DNA of 9,176 bases, from assembly GCA_023386865.1 (NCBI GenBank), contig JAEWIV010000098.1, forward strand, positions 1-9,176, written 5' to 3'. The notes under the pieces were generated by a model. It searched no databases and was not told the DNA's origin. It saw nothing but the letters and a program-made list of their open reading frames with translations. Source of the DNA: Pseudomonadota bacterium. Its GTDB lineage: Bacteria; Pseudomonadota; Alphaproteobacteria; Reyranellales; Reyranellaceae. Shown in pieces: positions 1-6,214 of the stretch (positions are counted from its first letter, which is position 1; each line of letters begins with the position of its first letter). Position numbers and translations under genes: made by a program.

Positions 1-259
1 GTGTCGGCTGGGAAGGCTGCGATGTCGGCGGCGGCGGAGGCGGCGTGGCCTGCTGAGCGACGTCCGCCGGGCTCGGCGCGCCCAGCAAGGCCTGCAATTC
101 GGGCCTGAACCGACGCTCAACGGCCACTCCGGCCACGACGACGAGCAACAGGACGAGCCAGAGCCTCGTGCGTCGTCGCCGGGACTGGCGGCGTGGCGGT
201 TCGGATTCCGCTGTCGCCGGCTGGTCGACGTCGCGCCTCGCGGCGACAAGGCGCGGCAT
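1..259 (-). CDS. Displaced juxtamembrane, transmembrane and Pro-rich part of the kinase (partial, +1 frame)
   Basis: Minus-strand reading one base ahead of the kinase frame gives an open frame from about 300 to the window edge. It encodes a polar linker (DVDQPATAESEPP), a basic cluster (RRQSRRRRTR), a hydrophobic span LWLVLLLVVVAGVAV near 117-165, and a proline-rich stretch with six consecutive prolines near the edge. A basic stop-transfer cluster, one transmembrane helix and a Pro-rich extracytoplasmic linker are the usual continuation of a membrane-anchored bacterial Ser/Thr kinase. Third-position GC is better in this frame than in the kinase frame below about 255, which supports it as the coding frame. 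The ATG at 257-259 is listed as a possible separate start, but it has no Shine-Dalgarno, so I favour one gene broken by a frameshift. The C-terminus lies outside the window. Confidence 0.6.
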   Translation of the reverse strand, partial: MPRLVAARRDVDQPATAESEPPRRQSRRRRTRLWLVLLLVVVAGVAVERRFRPELQALLGAPSPADVAQQATPPPPPPTSQPSQPT

Positions 260-1178
260 TGCGGTCGTGGCGGCGGCCAATCGGCGCGTCGGCGACACGG
301 GCCATCGATGGCCCGAACAGCCGGGCCCATTCCTGGACGGTCTGCGGTCGGTCGGTCGGTGCGAATGCCAGCGCGCGATCGATGGCGCCGAGGAAGGCCG
401 GCTCGAAGCGACCGGCCTGCACGATCGACAGCGGACGATACGGATCCGTGCCGACTCGCGCCGCGGCATCGGGCGGCGCCTGGCCGGCGATCGTATGATG
501 GAGCACGGCGGCAGCCGAATAGATGTCGCTCCACGGCCCCTGCTTGCCGTCCAATGCGTATTGCTCGATCGGCGCATATTGCGGCGTGAGCACCCCGGTA
601 AGCGTGCGCGTCCGTTCGCCCATCGCCTGGCGCGCGGCGCCGAAGTCGATCAGCACGGGGACGCCGTCTCGGCGGATGATGATGTTGGACGGCTTGACGT
701 CGCGATGCAGGAAGCCCTGGGCATGCACGGCGCTCAACCCGCCGATCAGGCCGTCGGCCAGACGCTGCACGTCGTCGCGCGGCAGGCGTCCTTCGGGTTG
801 GCGCAGCAGCTCGCTGACGCTCTTGCCGTCCTCGAACTCCATGACGGTGTAGGCCGTGCCGTTGGCCTCGAAGTAACGCAGCACCGGCACGATGTGCTGA
901 TGGCGGAAACGGGCGAGCGCCCTCGCCTCGTCGAGGAAACGCTCGCGGCCCCAGGCAAAATCCTCGGCGAAGCGCGCGCCACGCGGGACGACCTTGCCGT
1001 CGCCGCCGCGCACGGCGAACTCCACCGGCAGGTATTCCTTGATGGCGACGAACTTGGCGAGCTGGGTGTCGAAGGCGCGGTAGGTGATGCCGAAGCCGCC
1101 ATGACCGATCACGGCATCGAGCCTGTAGTCGCCGAGCCGTGTGCCGGGCGGCAGGGCTTGGACGTTATCGGAGGACAT
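117..1178 (-). CDS. Hanks-type Ser/Thr protein kinase (cytoplasmic kinase domain; 3' end out of frame)
   Basis: Predicted to phosphorylate Ser/Thr on protein targets using ATP. The kinase domain spans about residues 18-295 and has all core motifs: glycine loop GHGGFG (25-30), VAIKEYLP with the ATP-binding Lys47, alpha-C Glu84, HRDVKPSN with catalytic Asp160, DFG (178-180), YAPIEQY (201-207, an APE variant) and PWSDIYS with Asp218. The IKEYLP-type N-lobe is familiar from proteobacterial kinases. I chose the ATG at 1178 because an in-frame TGA lies two codons upstream and the domain starts soon after; no good Shine-Dalgarno is visible. After about residue 290 the frame turns into Arg-rich low-quality sequence with poor third-position GC and stops at 117. 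The expected membrane anchor is in another frame (1-259), so the gene appears frameshifted by mutation, sequencing error or, less likely, recoding. The kinase assignment is firm; the substrate is unknown. Confidence 0.93.
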   Translation of the reverse strand: MSSDNVQALPPGTRLGDYRLDAVIGHGGFGITYRAFDTQLAKFVAIKEYLPVEFAVRGGDGKVVPRGARFAEDFAWGRERFLDEARALARFRHQHIVPVLRYFEANGTAYTVMEFEDGKSVSELLRQPEGRLPRDDVQRLADGLIGGLSAVHAQGFLHRDVKPSNIIIRRDGVPVLIDFGAARQAMGERTRTLTGVLTPQYAPIEQYALDGKQGPWSDIYSAAAVLHHTIAGQAPPDAAARVGTDPYRPLSIVQAGRFEPAFLGAIDRALAFAPTDRPQTVQEWARLFGPSMARVADAPIGRRHDRNAAPCRREARRRPAGDSGIRTATPPVPATTHEALARPVARRRGRSGR

Positions 1179-1231
1179 CAGTCAACGGAGCATGCCACGC
1201 GCACTTCGCCCCTAAATGCGCGTTCCCGGGC

Positions 1232-1247
1232 GGGCGCACAAGCGCCC
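1232..1247. terminator. Short GC hairpin after the small membrane-protein gene (weak terminator candidate)
   Basis: A perfect 6-bp stem, gggcgc and gcgccc, encloses the 4-nt loop acaa. It starts 6 bp past the stop codon of the small gene (1254-1256) on the minus strand and lies 54 bp before the kinase start. No T-run follows on either strand, so it is not a canonical intrinsic terminator. It may attenuate or stabilise the transcript between the two genes, or be a chance hairpin in GC-rich DNA. Confidence 0.25.
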
Positions 1248-1253
1248 AAAGAC

Positions 1254-1445
1254 TTATCGAATGCCGGCGGTGGTGGTAGCGGCCGCGGTGGTGCCGGTGT
1301 TTATGCGATTGAGGCCACCGTCACTGAATTGCGGCAGCAATTGCATGATCATGATGAATACGCACAGGCCGATCGCCGTGAGCATCGTTGCAGGTCGAGT
1401 GCGCAGAACAGGTGTCGCGTCGGTCGCCCGGCGGTGGTCCGACAT
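1254..1445 (-). CDS. Small single-span membrane protein, hypothetical (63 aa)
   Basis: I do not recognise a family. The product has a polar, basic N-terminus (SDHRRATDATPVLRTRP), one hydrophobic segment at about residues 21-37 (MLTAIGLCVFIMIMQLL), and a short Thr/Ala-rich tail (TGTTAAATTTAG). By the positive-inside rule the basic N-terminus would be cytoplasmic. The ATG at 1443-1445 is preceded by GGAG with a 7-nt spacer, a good ribosome binding site, and a promoter-like element lies about 70 bp upstream. The gene is in the same orientation as the membrane kinase and 75 bp from its start, so the two could be co-transcribed; a role as partner or substrate of the kinase is only inference. Its small size means it could still be a chance ORF. 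Confidence 0.5.
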   Translation of the reverse strand: MSDHRRATDATPVLRTRPATMLTAIGLCVFIMIMQLLPQFSDGGLNRINTGTTAAATTTAGIR

Positions 1446-1517
1446 GGCGGATCTCCGAAAATTGCTTCTTCAAAAACTACGGCCAGCGGCGCCGAATATT
1501 TGGGCCAAGCCGTGGAG

Positions 1518-1546
1518 ACCATAAAACACAGCGTAGCTGCGTTCAA
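1518..1546 (-). promoter_or_regulatory. Sigma-70-like promoter candidate for the small gene and kinase
   Basis: On the minus strand, TTGAAC (1546-1541) and TATGGT (1523-1518) are separated by 17 bp and match the TTGACA/TATAAT consensus at 4 of 6 positions each. It sits in the most AT-rich stretch of the window. It would give a leader of roughly 65 nt before the ATG at 1445. Alphaproteobacterial promoters often diverge from the consensus, so this is tentative. Confidence 0.35.
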
Positions 1547-1643
1547 CAAAAATGTATCAAAGACAACAACTTACAGTCCACAGTGACGACTTCACTGCAA
1601 CACACAATAGATCGCGGTCGATCGAGCTCCGGCCCACCTCTTA

Positions 1644-1671
1644 TTGTCGGAGCGATGGCTTCCAATATCTG
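1644..1671 (+). promoter_or_regulatory. Weak promoter candidate upstream of the SDR operon
   Basis: TTGTCG (1644-1649) and TATCTG (1666-1671) are spaced by 16 bp, 37 bp before the SDR start codon. The -35 matches the consensus at four positions and the -10 at only three. The whole 1446-1708 gap is non-coding as far as I can see and must hold divergent promoters for the kinase side and the SDR operon. It also contains a short inverted repeat, GATCG-4-CGATC (1610-1623), that could be an operator. Confidence 0.22.
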
Positions 1672-1708
1672 TCGCGCCATTGCCGGCGAGGCAGAGTAGG
1701 ATTGGTTA

Positions 1709-2467
1709 ATGACCGCAACAGCGACACGTCACGACAATATCCGCACCCTGGTGTTGACCGGCGCGAGCCGCGGCATCGGACACGCCACCGTCAAGAAGTT
1801 CAGTGCCAATGGGTGGCGGGTGATCACCGTGTCGCGCCAGCCTTTCAGCGCGCTCTGCCCGTGGCCGAGCGGCGGCGAGAACCATGTCCAGCTCGACCTC
1901 GCCGACCCGGTCGATATCGGCCGCGGCATCGAGCAGATTCGCGCCCGTGTTGCAGGCGGCAGGCTGGATGCGCTGGTCAACAACGCGGCGATCTCGCCCA
2001 AGAGCGCCACGGGCGAGCGGCTGGGCGCCATGGACACGCCGTTCGACCTGTGGCGGCAGGTCTTCAACGTGAATTTCTTCGCACCGGTGGCGCTGGCGCG
2101 CGGCCTGGTCAACGAGCTGGCCGCCGCGCAAGGCGCCGTCGTCAACGTCACCTCGATCGCCGGGAGCCGCGTGCACCCCTTCGCCGGATCCGCTTACGCC
2201 ACGTCGAAGGCGGCGCTGGCGGCGCTGACGCGCGAGATGGCCCACGACTTCGGTCCGCTCGGCATTCGCGTCAACGCCATCGCGCCGGGCGAGATCGACA
2301 CCTCGATCCTGTCGCCCGGCACCGAGAAGATCGTCGAGGAGCAGATCCCGATGCGTCGCCTCGGCACGCCGGACGAGGTGGCGGACGTCATCCACTTCCT
2401 GTGCGAGAAAGGCGCGAGCTACGTCAGCGGCGCCGAGATCCAGATCAACGGCGGCCAGCACGTCTAG
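1709..2467 (+). CDS. Short-chain dehydrogenase/reductase (SDR family, classical type)
   Basis: Predicted cytoplasmic NAD(P)-dependent oxidoreductase acting on an alcohol or ketone. At 252 aa it has the usual length of a classical SDR. The Rossmann cofactor motif is TGASRGIG (17-24), followed by NNAA (91-94), the active-site Asn at about 122 (NVNFF), Ser149 (NVTSIAG) and the Tyr163-x-x-x-Lys167 pair (YATSK). The C-terminal NAIAPGEIDT and YVSGAEIQINGG segments are typical of FabG-like members. The start codon follows AGGA with a 7-nt spacer. It is the first gene of a compact operon, with the DUF1445 gene starting 9 bp after its stop, so it probably oxidises or reduces an intermediate of the same pathway. 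The substrate cannot be read from sequence; FabG itself is unlikely because no fatty-acid genes are nearby. Confidence 0.93.
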   Translation: MTATATRHDNIRTLVLTGASRGIGHATVKKFSANGWRVITVSRQPFSALCPWPSGGENHVQLDLADPVDIGRGIEQIRARVAGGRLDALVNNAAISPKSATGERLGAMDTPFDLWRQVFNVNFFAPVALARGLVNELAAAQGAVVNVTSIAGSRVHPFAGSAYATSKAALAALTREMAHDFGPLGIRVNAIAPGEIDTSILSPGTEKIVEEQIPMRRLGTPDEVADVIHFLCEKGASYVSGAEIQINGGQHV

Positions 2468-2476
2468 GAGTAGGCC

Positions 2477-3277
2477 ATGGACACCATTACCAGCATCAAA
2501 GGCGAGACCGGGCGCGACGCACGCCGCCGCATCCGCGCTGGCGGCTTCCGCAAGCCGACCGCGGGCATGGCGCCGGGTTATGTGCAGGGCAATCTCGCGA
2601 TCCTGCCCAAGGAACTCGCCGCCGACTTCACACGCTTCTGCATGCTCAATCCCAAGCCCTGCCCGTTGCTGGGACAGTCCGAGCCGGGCGACTGGCGCCT
2701 GCCGACCTTGGGCGAGGATCTCGACATCCGCACCGACATCCCGCGCTATCGCGTGTGGAAGAAGGGCGAGCTGATCGAGGAGGTCGACGACCTCAAGAAG
2801 GTATGGCGCGACGACCTCGTGTCGTTCGTGCTGGGCTGCTCCTTCTCCTTCGAGGAGGCGCTGATCGACAACGGCCTCGAGATCCGCCACCAGAGCTGCG
2901 ACGTGAACGTGCCGATGTACCGCACCAACATCCAGTGCACGCCGGCCGGGCCGTTCCATGGGCCGATGGTGGTGTCGATGCGGCCGTTCAAGCCGGCCGA
3001 CGCGATTCGGGCGGTGCAGGTGACGACGCGCTTCCCCTCGGTGCATGGCGCGCCGGTGCATCTCGGCAAGCCCGAGCTGATCGGCATCAAGGACATCGCC
3101 AAGCCGGACTATGGCGATGCCGTGCCGGTGCGCGACGACGAGCTGCCGGTGTTCTGGGCCTGCGGCGTCACCCCGCAGTCGGTGGTCGCCACGGTGAAGC
3201 CCGAGTTCTGCATCACCCACGCGCCGGGCTACATGCTGGTGACCGACCTGTTGAATTCGCAGCTCGCCGTCCTCTGA
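2477..3277 (+). CDS. DUF1445 / YcsI family putative hydro-lyase (D-glutamate-cyclase-like)
   Basis: 266 aa, the normal length for this family, annotated as putative hydro-lyases; the mammalian mitochondrial homologue domain is D-glutamate cyclase, which forms 5-oxo-D-proline. Recognisable family blocks are PGYVQGNLAILP (33-44), NPKPCPLLG (58-66), RTDIPRYRVW (85-94), FVLGCSFSFEEAL (117-129), NVPMYRTNIQC (144-154) and the C-terminal FCITHAPGYMLVTD. These support a whole, intact protein. The ATG follows GGAG with good spacing, 9 bp after the SDR stop. Its own TGA overlaps the start of the next gene, implying translational coupling. In Bacillus the family member ycsI lies beside 5-oxoprolinase genes (known context), but no 5-oxoprolinase subunit is seen here. 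The exact reaction is not established; dehydration or lactam formation on a small dicarboxylate or amino acid is the family-based expectation. Confidence 0.88.
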   Translation: MDTITSIKGETGRDARRRIRAGGFRKPTAGMAPGYVQGNLAILPKELAADFTRFCMLNPKPCPLLGQSEPGDWRLPTLGEDLDIRTDIPRYRVWKKGELIEEVDDLKKVWRDDLVSFVLGCSFSFEEALIDNGLEIRHQSCDVNVPMYRTNIQCTPAGPFHGPMVVSMRPFKPADAIRAVQVTTRFPSVHGAPVHLGKPELIGIKDIAKPDYGDAVPVRDDELPVFWACGVTPQSVVATVKPEFCITHAPGYMLVTDLLNSQLAVL

Positions 3278-3942
3278 TGGCGCGCGTCGAGCTCGACGGC
3301 CGCGCCTGCGACATCGATGACCTGGTAATCGCCGGCTGGACCGGGCGCGATGTGGCGGCGCTGGAACATCACATCGAGGAGCTGAAGGCGATCGGCGTTC
3401 AGCCGCCGTCGAAGGTGCCGCTGTACTACCGCGTCGCCGCGAGCCTGCTGACGCAGGCCGGGTCGATCCAGGTCGTGGGCGACGACACGTCGGGCGAAGC
3501 CGAGCCGGTGCTGATCGGCACCGCCGATCGCCTGTGGGTCACGGTCGGCGCCGACCACACCGACCGCAAGCTCGAGAGCTACGGCGTCGCCCAGTCCAAG
3601 CAGGTCTGCGCCAAGGTGATCGGCCGCTCTGCCTGGCGCTTCGAGGACGTCGAGCCGCACTGGGACCAGCTGATCCTGCGCAGCTTCATCGAAGAAGGCG
3701 GCAAGAAGGTCCCCTACCAGGAAGGCCTGCTGGCCAAGATCCGCCAGCCGCGCGAGCTGATCGCGGGCTGGAACGACGGCGACAAGCGCTTGCCGGCTGG
3801 CGTCGCCATGTTCTGCGGCACCCTCCCGGCGATCGGCGGCATCCGGTCCTCCTCGCGCTTCGACATGGAGATCGAGGATCCCGTGCTCGGCCGCACGCTC
3901 TCGCACTCCTACGTCGTGCAGGCTTTGCCCATCGTCTCTTGA
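3277..3942 (+). CDS. DUF2848 domain protein
   Basis: The 221-aa product matches my recollection of the DUF2848 family, which has no established function. Notable blocks are SKVPLYYRVAASLLTQ (45-60), GADHTDRKLE (91-100), SKQVCAKVIGRSAWRFEDV and VPYQEGLLAKI. The acidic/His motif near residues 93-100 and the late GDKRLPAGVAMFCGTLPAIGGI segment recall fumarylacetoacetate-hydrolase-type proteins, suggesting a metal-dependent hydrolase or decarboxylase acting on a small acid; this resemblance is weak. The ATG overlaps the preceding stop in TGATG, so translation is probably coupled to the DUF1445 gene. The reading frame is open far upstream of this start, but that part is antisense-like shadow of the two earlier genes. 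The 3' end overlaps the convergent hydrolase gene by 34 bp. Confidence 0.85.
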   Translation: MARVELDGRACDIDDLVIAGWTGRDVAALEHHIEELKAIGVQPPSKVPLYYRVAASLLTQAGSIQVVGDDTSGEAEPVLIGTADRLWVTVGADHTDRKLESYGVAQSKQVCAKVIGRSAWRFEDVEPHWDQLILRSFIEEGGKKVPYQEGLLAKIRQPRELIAGWNDGDKRLPAGVAMFCGTLPAIGGIRSSSRFDMEIEDPVLGRTLSHSYVVQALPIVS

Positions 3943-4763
3943 GTGGGCGCCTCCTGATCGACGAAGTCGACGACGGCACGAACGACGACGGGGTCGGCCA
4001 GCAGCCGGTTGTGACCAAGGCCACGCGTCACCATCAGTTCCGCCCTTGGCAGGACATGAGCGGTCCTGGCGGATTCGACGATCGGCACCTGGCGGTCGTT
4101 CTGGTCGTGGACGAGAAGCAGCGGCAAGTCGACCTTGCCCGCAATGCGGCGGACGTCGAAATCCGCAGCCGGCCGTCCGACATGGGTTTCGACCGAGCCG
4201 ATGAAGGCTTTCCGGCCGCGTTCGGAGAGGCCGACGGCCGAGGCGAAACGATTGAGCTCACGCTTCAGCGACGACGGCGCGGCAATCAGCGCCACGCGAC
4301 CGGCGCCACCGGTGTGGGCGACCGAATACAGGCTCATCGCGGCGCCAAGCGAATGGCCGATCACCGCACGGACGGGCGCGAGCCGCGCGAGCGTGCGTTC
4401 GATGGCGGCGATGAACTTCACGGCGGTGAGTTCGTCGCCTGACGATTCGCCGTGCGCCGGCACGTCGAGCGCGACGGCAGCGTAGCCGCGCTCGACCAGC
4501 GCCGCGACGAAGGCCGCGAACTGCGCGCGGTTGCCTTCGAAACCATGGACCAGCAGGACGACCGGCCCCTGCCCCCAGCGCCAGGCGACCAGGCCGTCAC
4601 CGAGATCGACGCGCTGGTCGGCCAGCGGCAGCTCGAGCGACGGCGGCGGCCGCACATGGCGGCGCGGCCTCAGCATCATGCGACGGAAGAACGGCGCCAC
4701 CAGCGAGGGCGCGACGTGACTGGCGGCGGCAAGAGCGACGATCGGCAGGGGCAGAGCGGGCAT
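3909..4763 (-). CDS. Alpha/beta hydrolase
   Basis: Predicted serine hydrolase (esterase, thioesterase or lipase-like) of 284 aa. Visible elements are the oxyanion-hole region LLVHGFEG (about 70-77), the strand VALDVPAHGES, the nucleophile elbow GHSLGAA with Ser138, the acid Asp223 (HDQNDRQVP) and the late His251 (GLGHNRLL), a complete catalytic triad. The hydrophobic N-terminus (LPLPIVALAAASHVAPSLVAPFF) could be a membrane-associated helix; it is not an obvious cleavable signal. I prefer the ATG at 4761-4763, with GGAG and a 6-nt spacer, over a GTG nine codons upstream that lacks a good ribosome site. The gene is divergent from the CoA-transferase and convergent with the DUF2848 gene, overlapping it by 34 bp, so each would transcribe antisense to the other's 3' end. 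The substrate is unknown. Confidence 0.92.
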   Translation of the reverse strand: MPALPLPIVALAAASHVAPSLVAPFFRRMMLRPRRHVRPPPSLELPLADQRVDLGDGLVAWRWGQGPVVLLVHGFEGNRAQFAAFVAALVERGYAAVALDVPAHGESSGDELTAVKFIAAIERTLARLAPVRAVIGHSLGAAMSLYSVAHTGGAGRVALIAAPSSLKRELNRFASAVGLSERGRKAFIGSVETHVGRPAADFDVRRIAGKVDLPLLLVHDQNDRQVPIVESARTAHVLPRAELMVTRGLGHNRLLADPVVVRAVVDFVDQEAPTQETMGKACTT

Positions 4764-4769
4764 CCCAAG

Positions 4770-4773
4770 CTCC
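4770..4773 (-). promoter_or_regulatory. Ribosome binding site deciding the hydrolase start
   Basis: Reading the minus strand, GGAG is followed by a 6-nt spacer and ATG at 4763. The in-frame GTG at 4788-4790 would place this GGAG inside the coding sequence and has only a poor purine run too close to it. Confidence 0.6.
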
Positions 4774-4838
4774 AATGAGTGCAACTGCACCTACCTGCGC
4801 TCGAGCGATGCCACGCTCAAACGAAGAACTCTGCGCGT

Positions 4839-4915
4839 TTACGTAACTTTTCTTCATGCGCATGGCTTCTCTGCAGGTCGGACCCTTGCTCGTCGGCGGC
4901 CGGTAAACGTACGTT
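4839..4915. promoter_or_regulatory. Cluster of three perfect palindromes in a divergent control region
   Basis: The 178-bp gap between the hydrolase and CoA-transferase starts holds TTACGTAA (4839-4846), CATGCGCATG (4855-4864) and AACGTACGTT (4906-4915), each an exact palindrome. Two share an ACGT core. The centres are 17 and 51 bp apart, so 51 is three times 17, which may be coincidence. The last site lies 27 bp before the CoA-transferase ATG, where a repressor site would block transcription. I could not find a convincing -35/-10 pair. Dimeric regulators such as GntR- or TetR-type proteins bind sites of this size, but no regulator gene is in the window. Confidence 0.35.
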
Positions 4916-4941
4916 CAGTCGGTCAGGGAGGAGCGGTTTCC

Positions 4942-6141
4942 ATGATCAAGGGCGCCTACGACGGCATCACCGTGCTCGACTTCACGCAGGGCGTGGCCGG
5001 ACCACATGCCACGATGCTGCTGGCGCTCCACGGCGCGGATGTGATCAAGATCGAGCCGCCCGAGGGCGATTGGGGCCGCGCGCTGGGCGAGCTCAAGGGC
5101 GACCACTGCGCCCATTCCGTCGCCTTCAACCGTGGCAAGCGCTCGATCTGCCTCGACCTCAAGTCGGCCGACGGCAAGGCCGTCGTGAGCAAGCTCATGG
5201 CCAAGGCCAACGTCGTCATCGAGAGCTTCAGGCCCGGCGTGATCTCCCGGCTGGGCTTCGGCTACGAGGACGCGAAGAAGGTCAATCCCACGGTCGTCTA
5301 CTGCTCGGTGTCGGGCTTCGGCCAGACCGGGCCCTACAGCAAGCGGCCGACCGTCGACGGCCTGATCCAGGCCTTCTCCGGCATGATGGTGATGAACCGT
5401 CTCCCGGACGGCACGCCGTGGCGGCAGGGCATGATCGCGGTCGACGTCACTACCGGCCTCTACACCTTCCAGGCCCTGGCCCCGGCGCTGATGCGCCAGC
5501 TGCGCTACGGCGAGGGCTGCTACATCGATTCCAGCCTGATGCGTTCGGCCGCCGCCTACCAGGGGGCCAAGCTGATGGAGTACGTGTTCTCCAACGGCAC
5601 GCCGCCACCGCTCTACATGCCGGCCGGCAGCTACAAGTCGAAGAACGGCTACATCATGGTGTCGGCCATGCGGCCGCACCATTTCCGCCTGCTGTTCGAG
5701 CTGATCGGCCGCAGGGACATCGCCGACGATCCCGACCTGCAGAGCCACAACGACCGCATCAAGAATGCCGCCAAGATCATCAAGGCGCTGCAGGAGACCA
5801 TGCCGACCAAGACCACCGAGGAATGGATCGCCATCCTGCAGCCCAAGGACGTGTTCTGCGAGCGGGTCAACAACTACGCCGACTATCTCGAGCACCCGCA
5901 CGTCAAGGAATCGGGGGCGATCGACTGGATCGAGCAGGACGGGTTCGGCCGCATGCCGGTCGCCAACATCCCGGGCCTGCCGCCGGCCTCGCAGCACGAG
6001 GCGCAACAGCACGCGCCGCACATCGGCGAGAACGGCGCGGACATCCTGGGAGAACTGGGTTACGGCGCCACCGAGATCGATGCGATCTTCGCCCGCGGTG
6101 GCGTCAAGGCGCCGGCGACGTTGGCGAAGGCTGCGGATTAG
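4942..6141 (+). CDS. CaiB/BaiF family (class III) CoA-transferase
   Basis: 399 aa, the usual length. Predicted to move CoA from an acyl-CoA donor to a carboxylic acid through an aspartyl-CoA intermediate in the cytoplasm. Family blocks in order are ITVLDFTQGVAGPHATMLLA (9-28), GADVIKIEPPEGD (31-43), NRGKRSICLDLK (63-74), ESFRPG (94-99), LGFGYE (104-109), SVSGFGQTGPY (122-132) and AVDVTTGLYTFQAL, where Asp168 aligns with the catalytic Asp169 of formyl-CoA transferase. The late YAD-x-LEHPHVKESGAI segment is also typical. The ATG follows a strong GGGAGGAG ribosome site. It stands alone as a plus-strand unit between a divergent hydrolase and a convergent racemase. The substrate is unknown; without a linked acyl-CoA dehydrogenase, hydratase or decarboxylase, formyl-CoA, carnitine and racemase-type roles cannot be told apart. 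Confidence 0.95.
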   Translation: MIKGAYDGITVLDFTQGVAGPHATMLLALHGADVIKIEPPEGDWGRALGELKGDHCAHSVAFNRGKRSICLDLKSADGKAVVSKLMAKANVVIESFRPGVISRLGFGYEDAKKVNPTVVYCSVSGFGQTGPYSKRPTVDGLIQAFSGMMVMNRLPDGTPWRQGMIAVDVTTGLYTFQALAPALMRQLRYGEGCYIDSSLMRSAAAYQGAKLMEYVFSNGTPPPLYMPAGSYKSKNGYIMVSAMRPHHFRLLFELIGRRDIADDPDLQSHNDRIKNAAKIIKALQETMPTKTTEEWIAILQPKDVFCERVNNYADYLEHPHVKESGAIDWIEQDGFGRMPVANIPGLPPASQHEAQQHAPHIGENGADILGELGYGATEIDAIFARGGVKAPATLAKAAD

Positions 6142-6150
6142 CTCAGCTCA

Positions 6151-6214
6151 TGAGGATCGCGGGCCTCCAGGCCCGCTCATGATAATGCGCGGGCCTGGAG
6201 GCCTGCGGTCCTCA
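6151..6214. repeat. Compound inverted repeat (REP-like) between convergent genes
   Basis: Two 26-bp arms, 6151-6176 and 6189-6214, are reverse complements at 24 of 26 positions around a 12-bp AT-richer loop (tcatgataatgc). Each arm also contains its own near-palindrome, gcgggcct-cc-aggcccgc on the left and a one-mismatch version on the right. The DNA or RNA could therefore form either one long hairpin or two small ones. It starts 9 bp after the CoA-transferase stop, and its right arm includes the last codons and stop of the racemase gene. No T-run is present. A bidirectional terminator or a member of a dispersed palindromic family are both possible. Confidence 0.7.

Noticed and set aside
1254..1445. 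Toxin-antitoxin pair with the adjacent kinase (HipA-like idea)
   Set aside because: The kinase is a Hanks type with IKEYLP and HRD motifs, not HipA, and the small protein is a membrane span with no DNA-binding motif.
168..1586. A 472-codon plus-strand frame across the kinase
   Set aside because: It is antisense to the well-supported kinase, has low-complexity composition and no recognisable motifs.
1706..3220. A 504-codon minus-strand frame
   Set aside because: It is antisense to two firmly identified genes and rich in His/Arg/Asp, typical of antisense frames in GC-rich coding DNA.
1552..3942. A 796-codon plus-strand open frame ahead of DUF2848
   Set aside because: Upstream of 3277 it is Arg/Gly/Pro-rich shadow of the SDR and DUF1445 genes, whose own frames carry clear family motifs.
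4915..6021. A 368-codon minus-strand frame
   Set aside because: It is antisense to the CoA-transferase and has no family motifs.
4779..6182. A 467-codon plus-strand frame over the CoA-transferase
   Set aside because: It is a frame-shifted shadow, Arg/Gly/Ala-rich, while the 4942 frame carries all CoA-transferase motifs.
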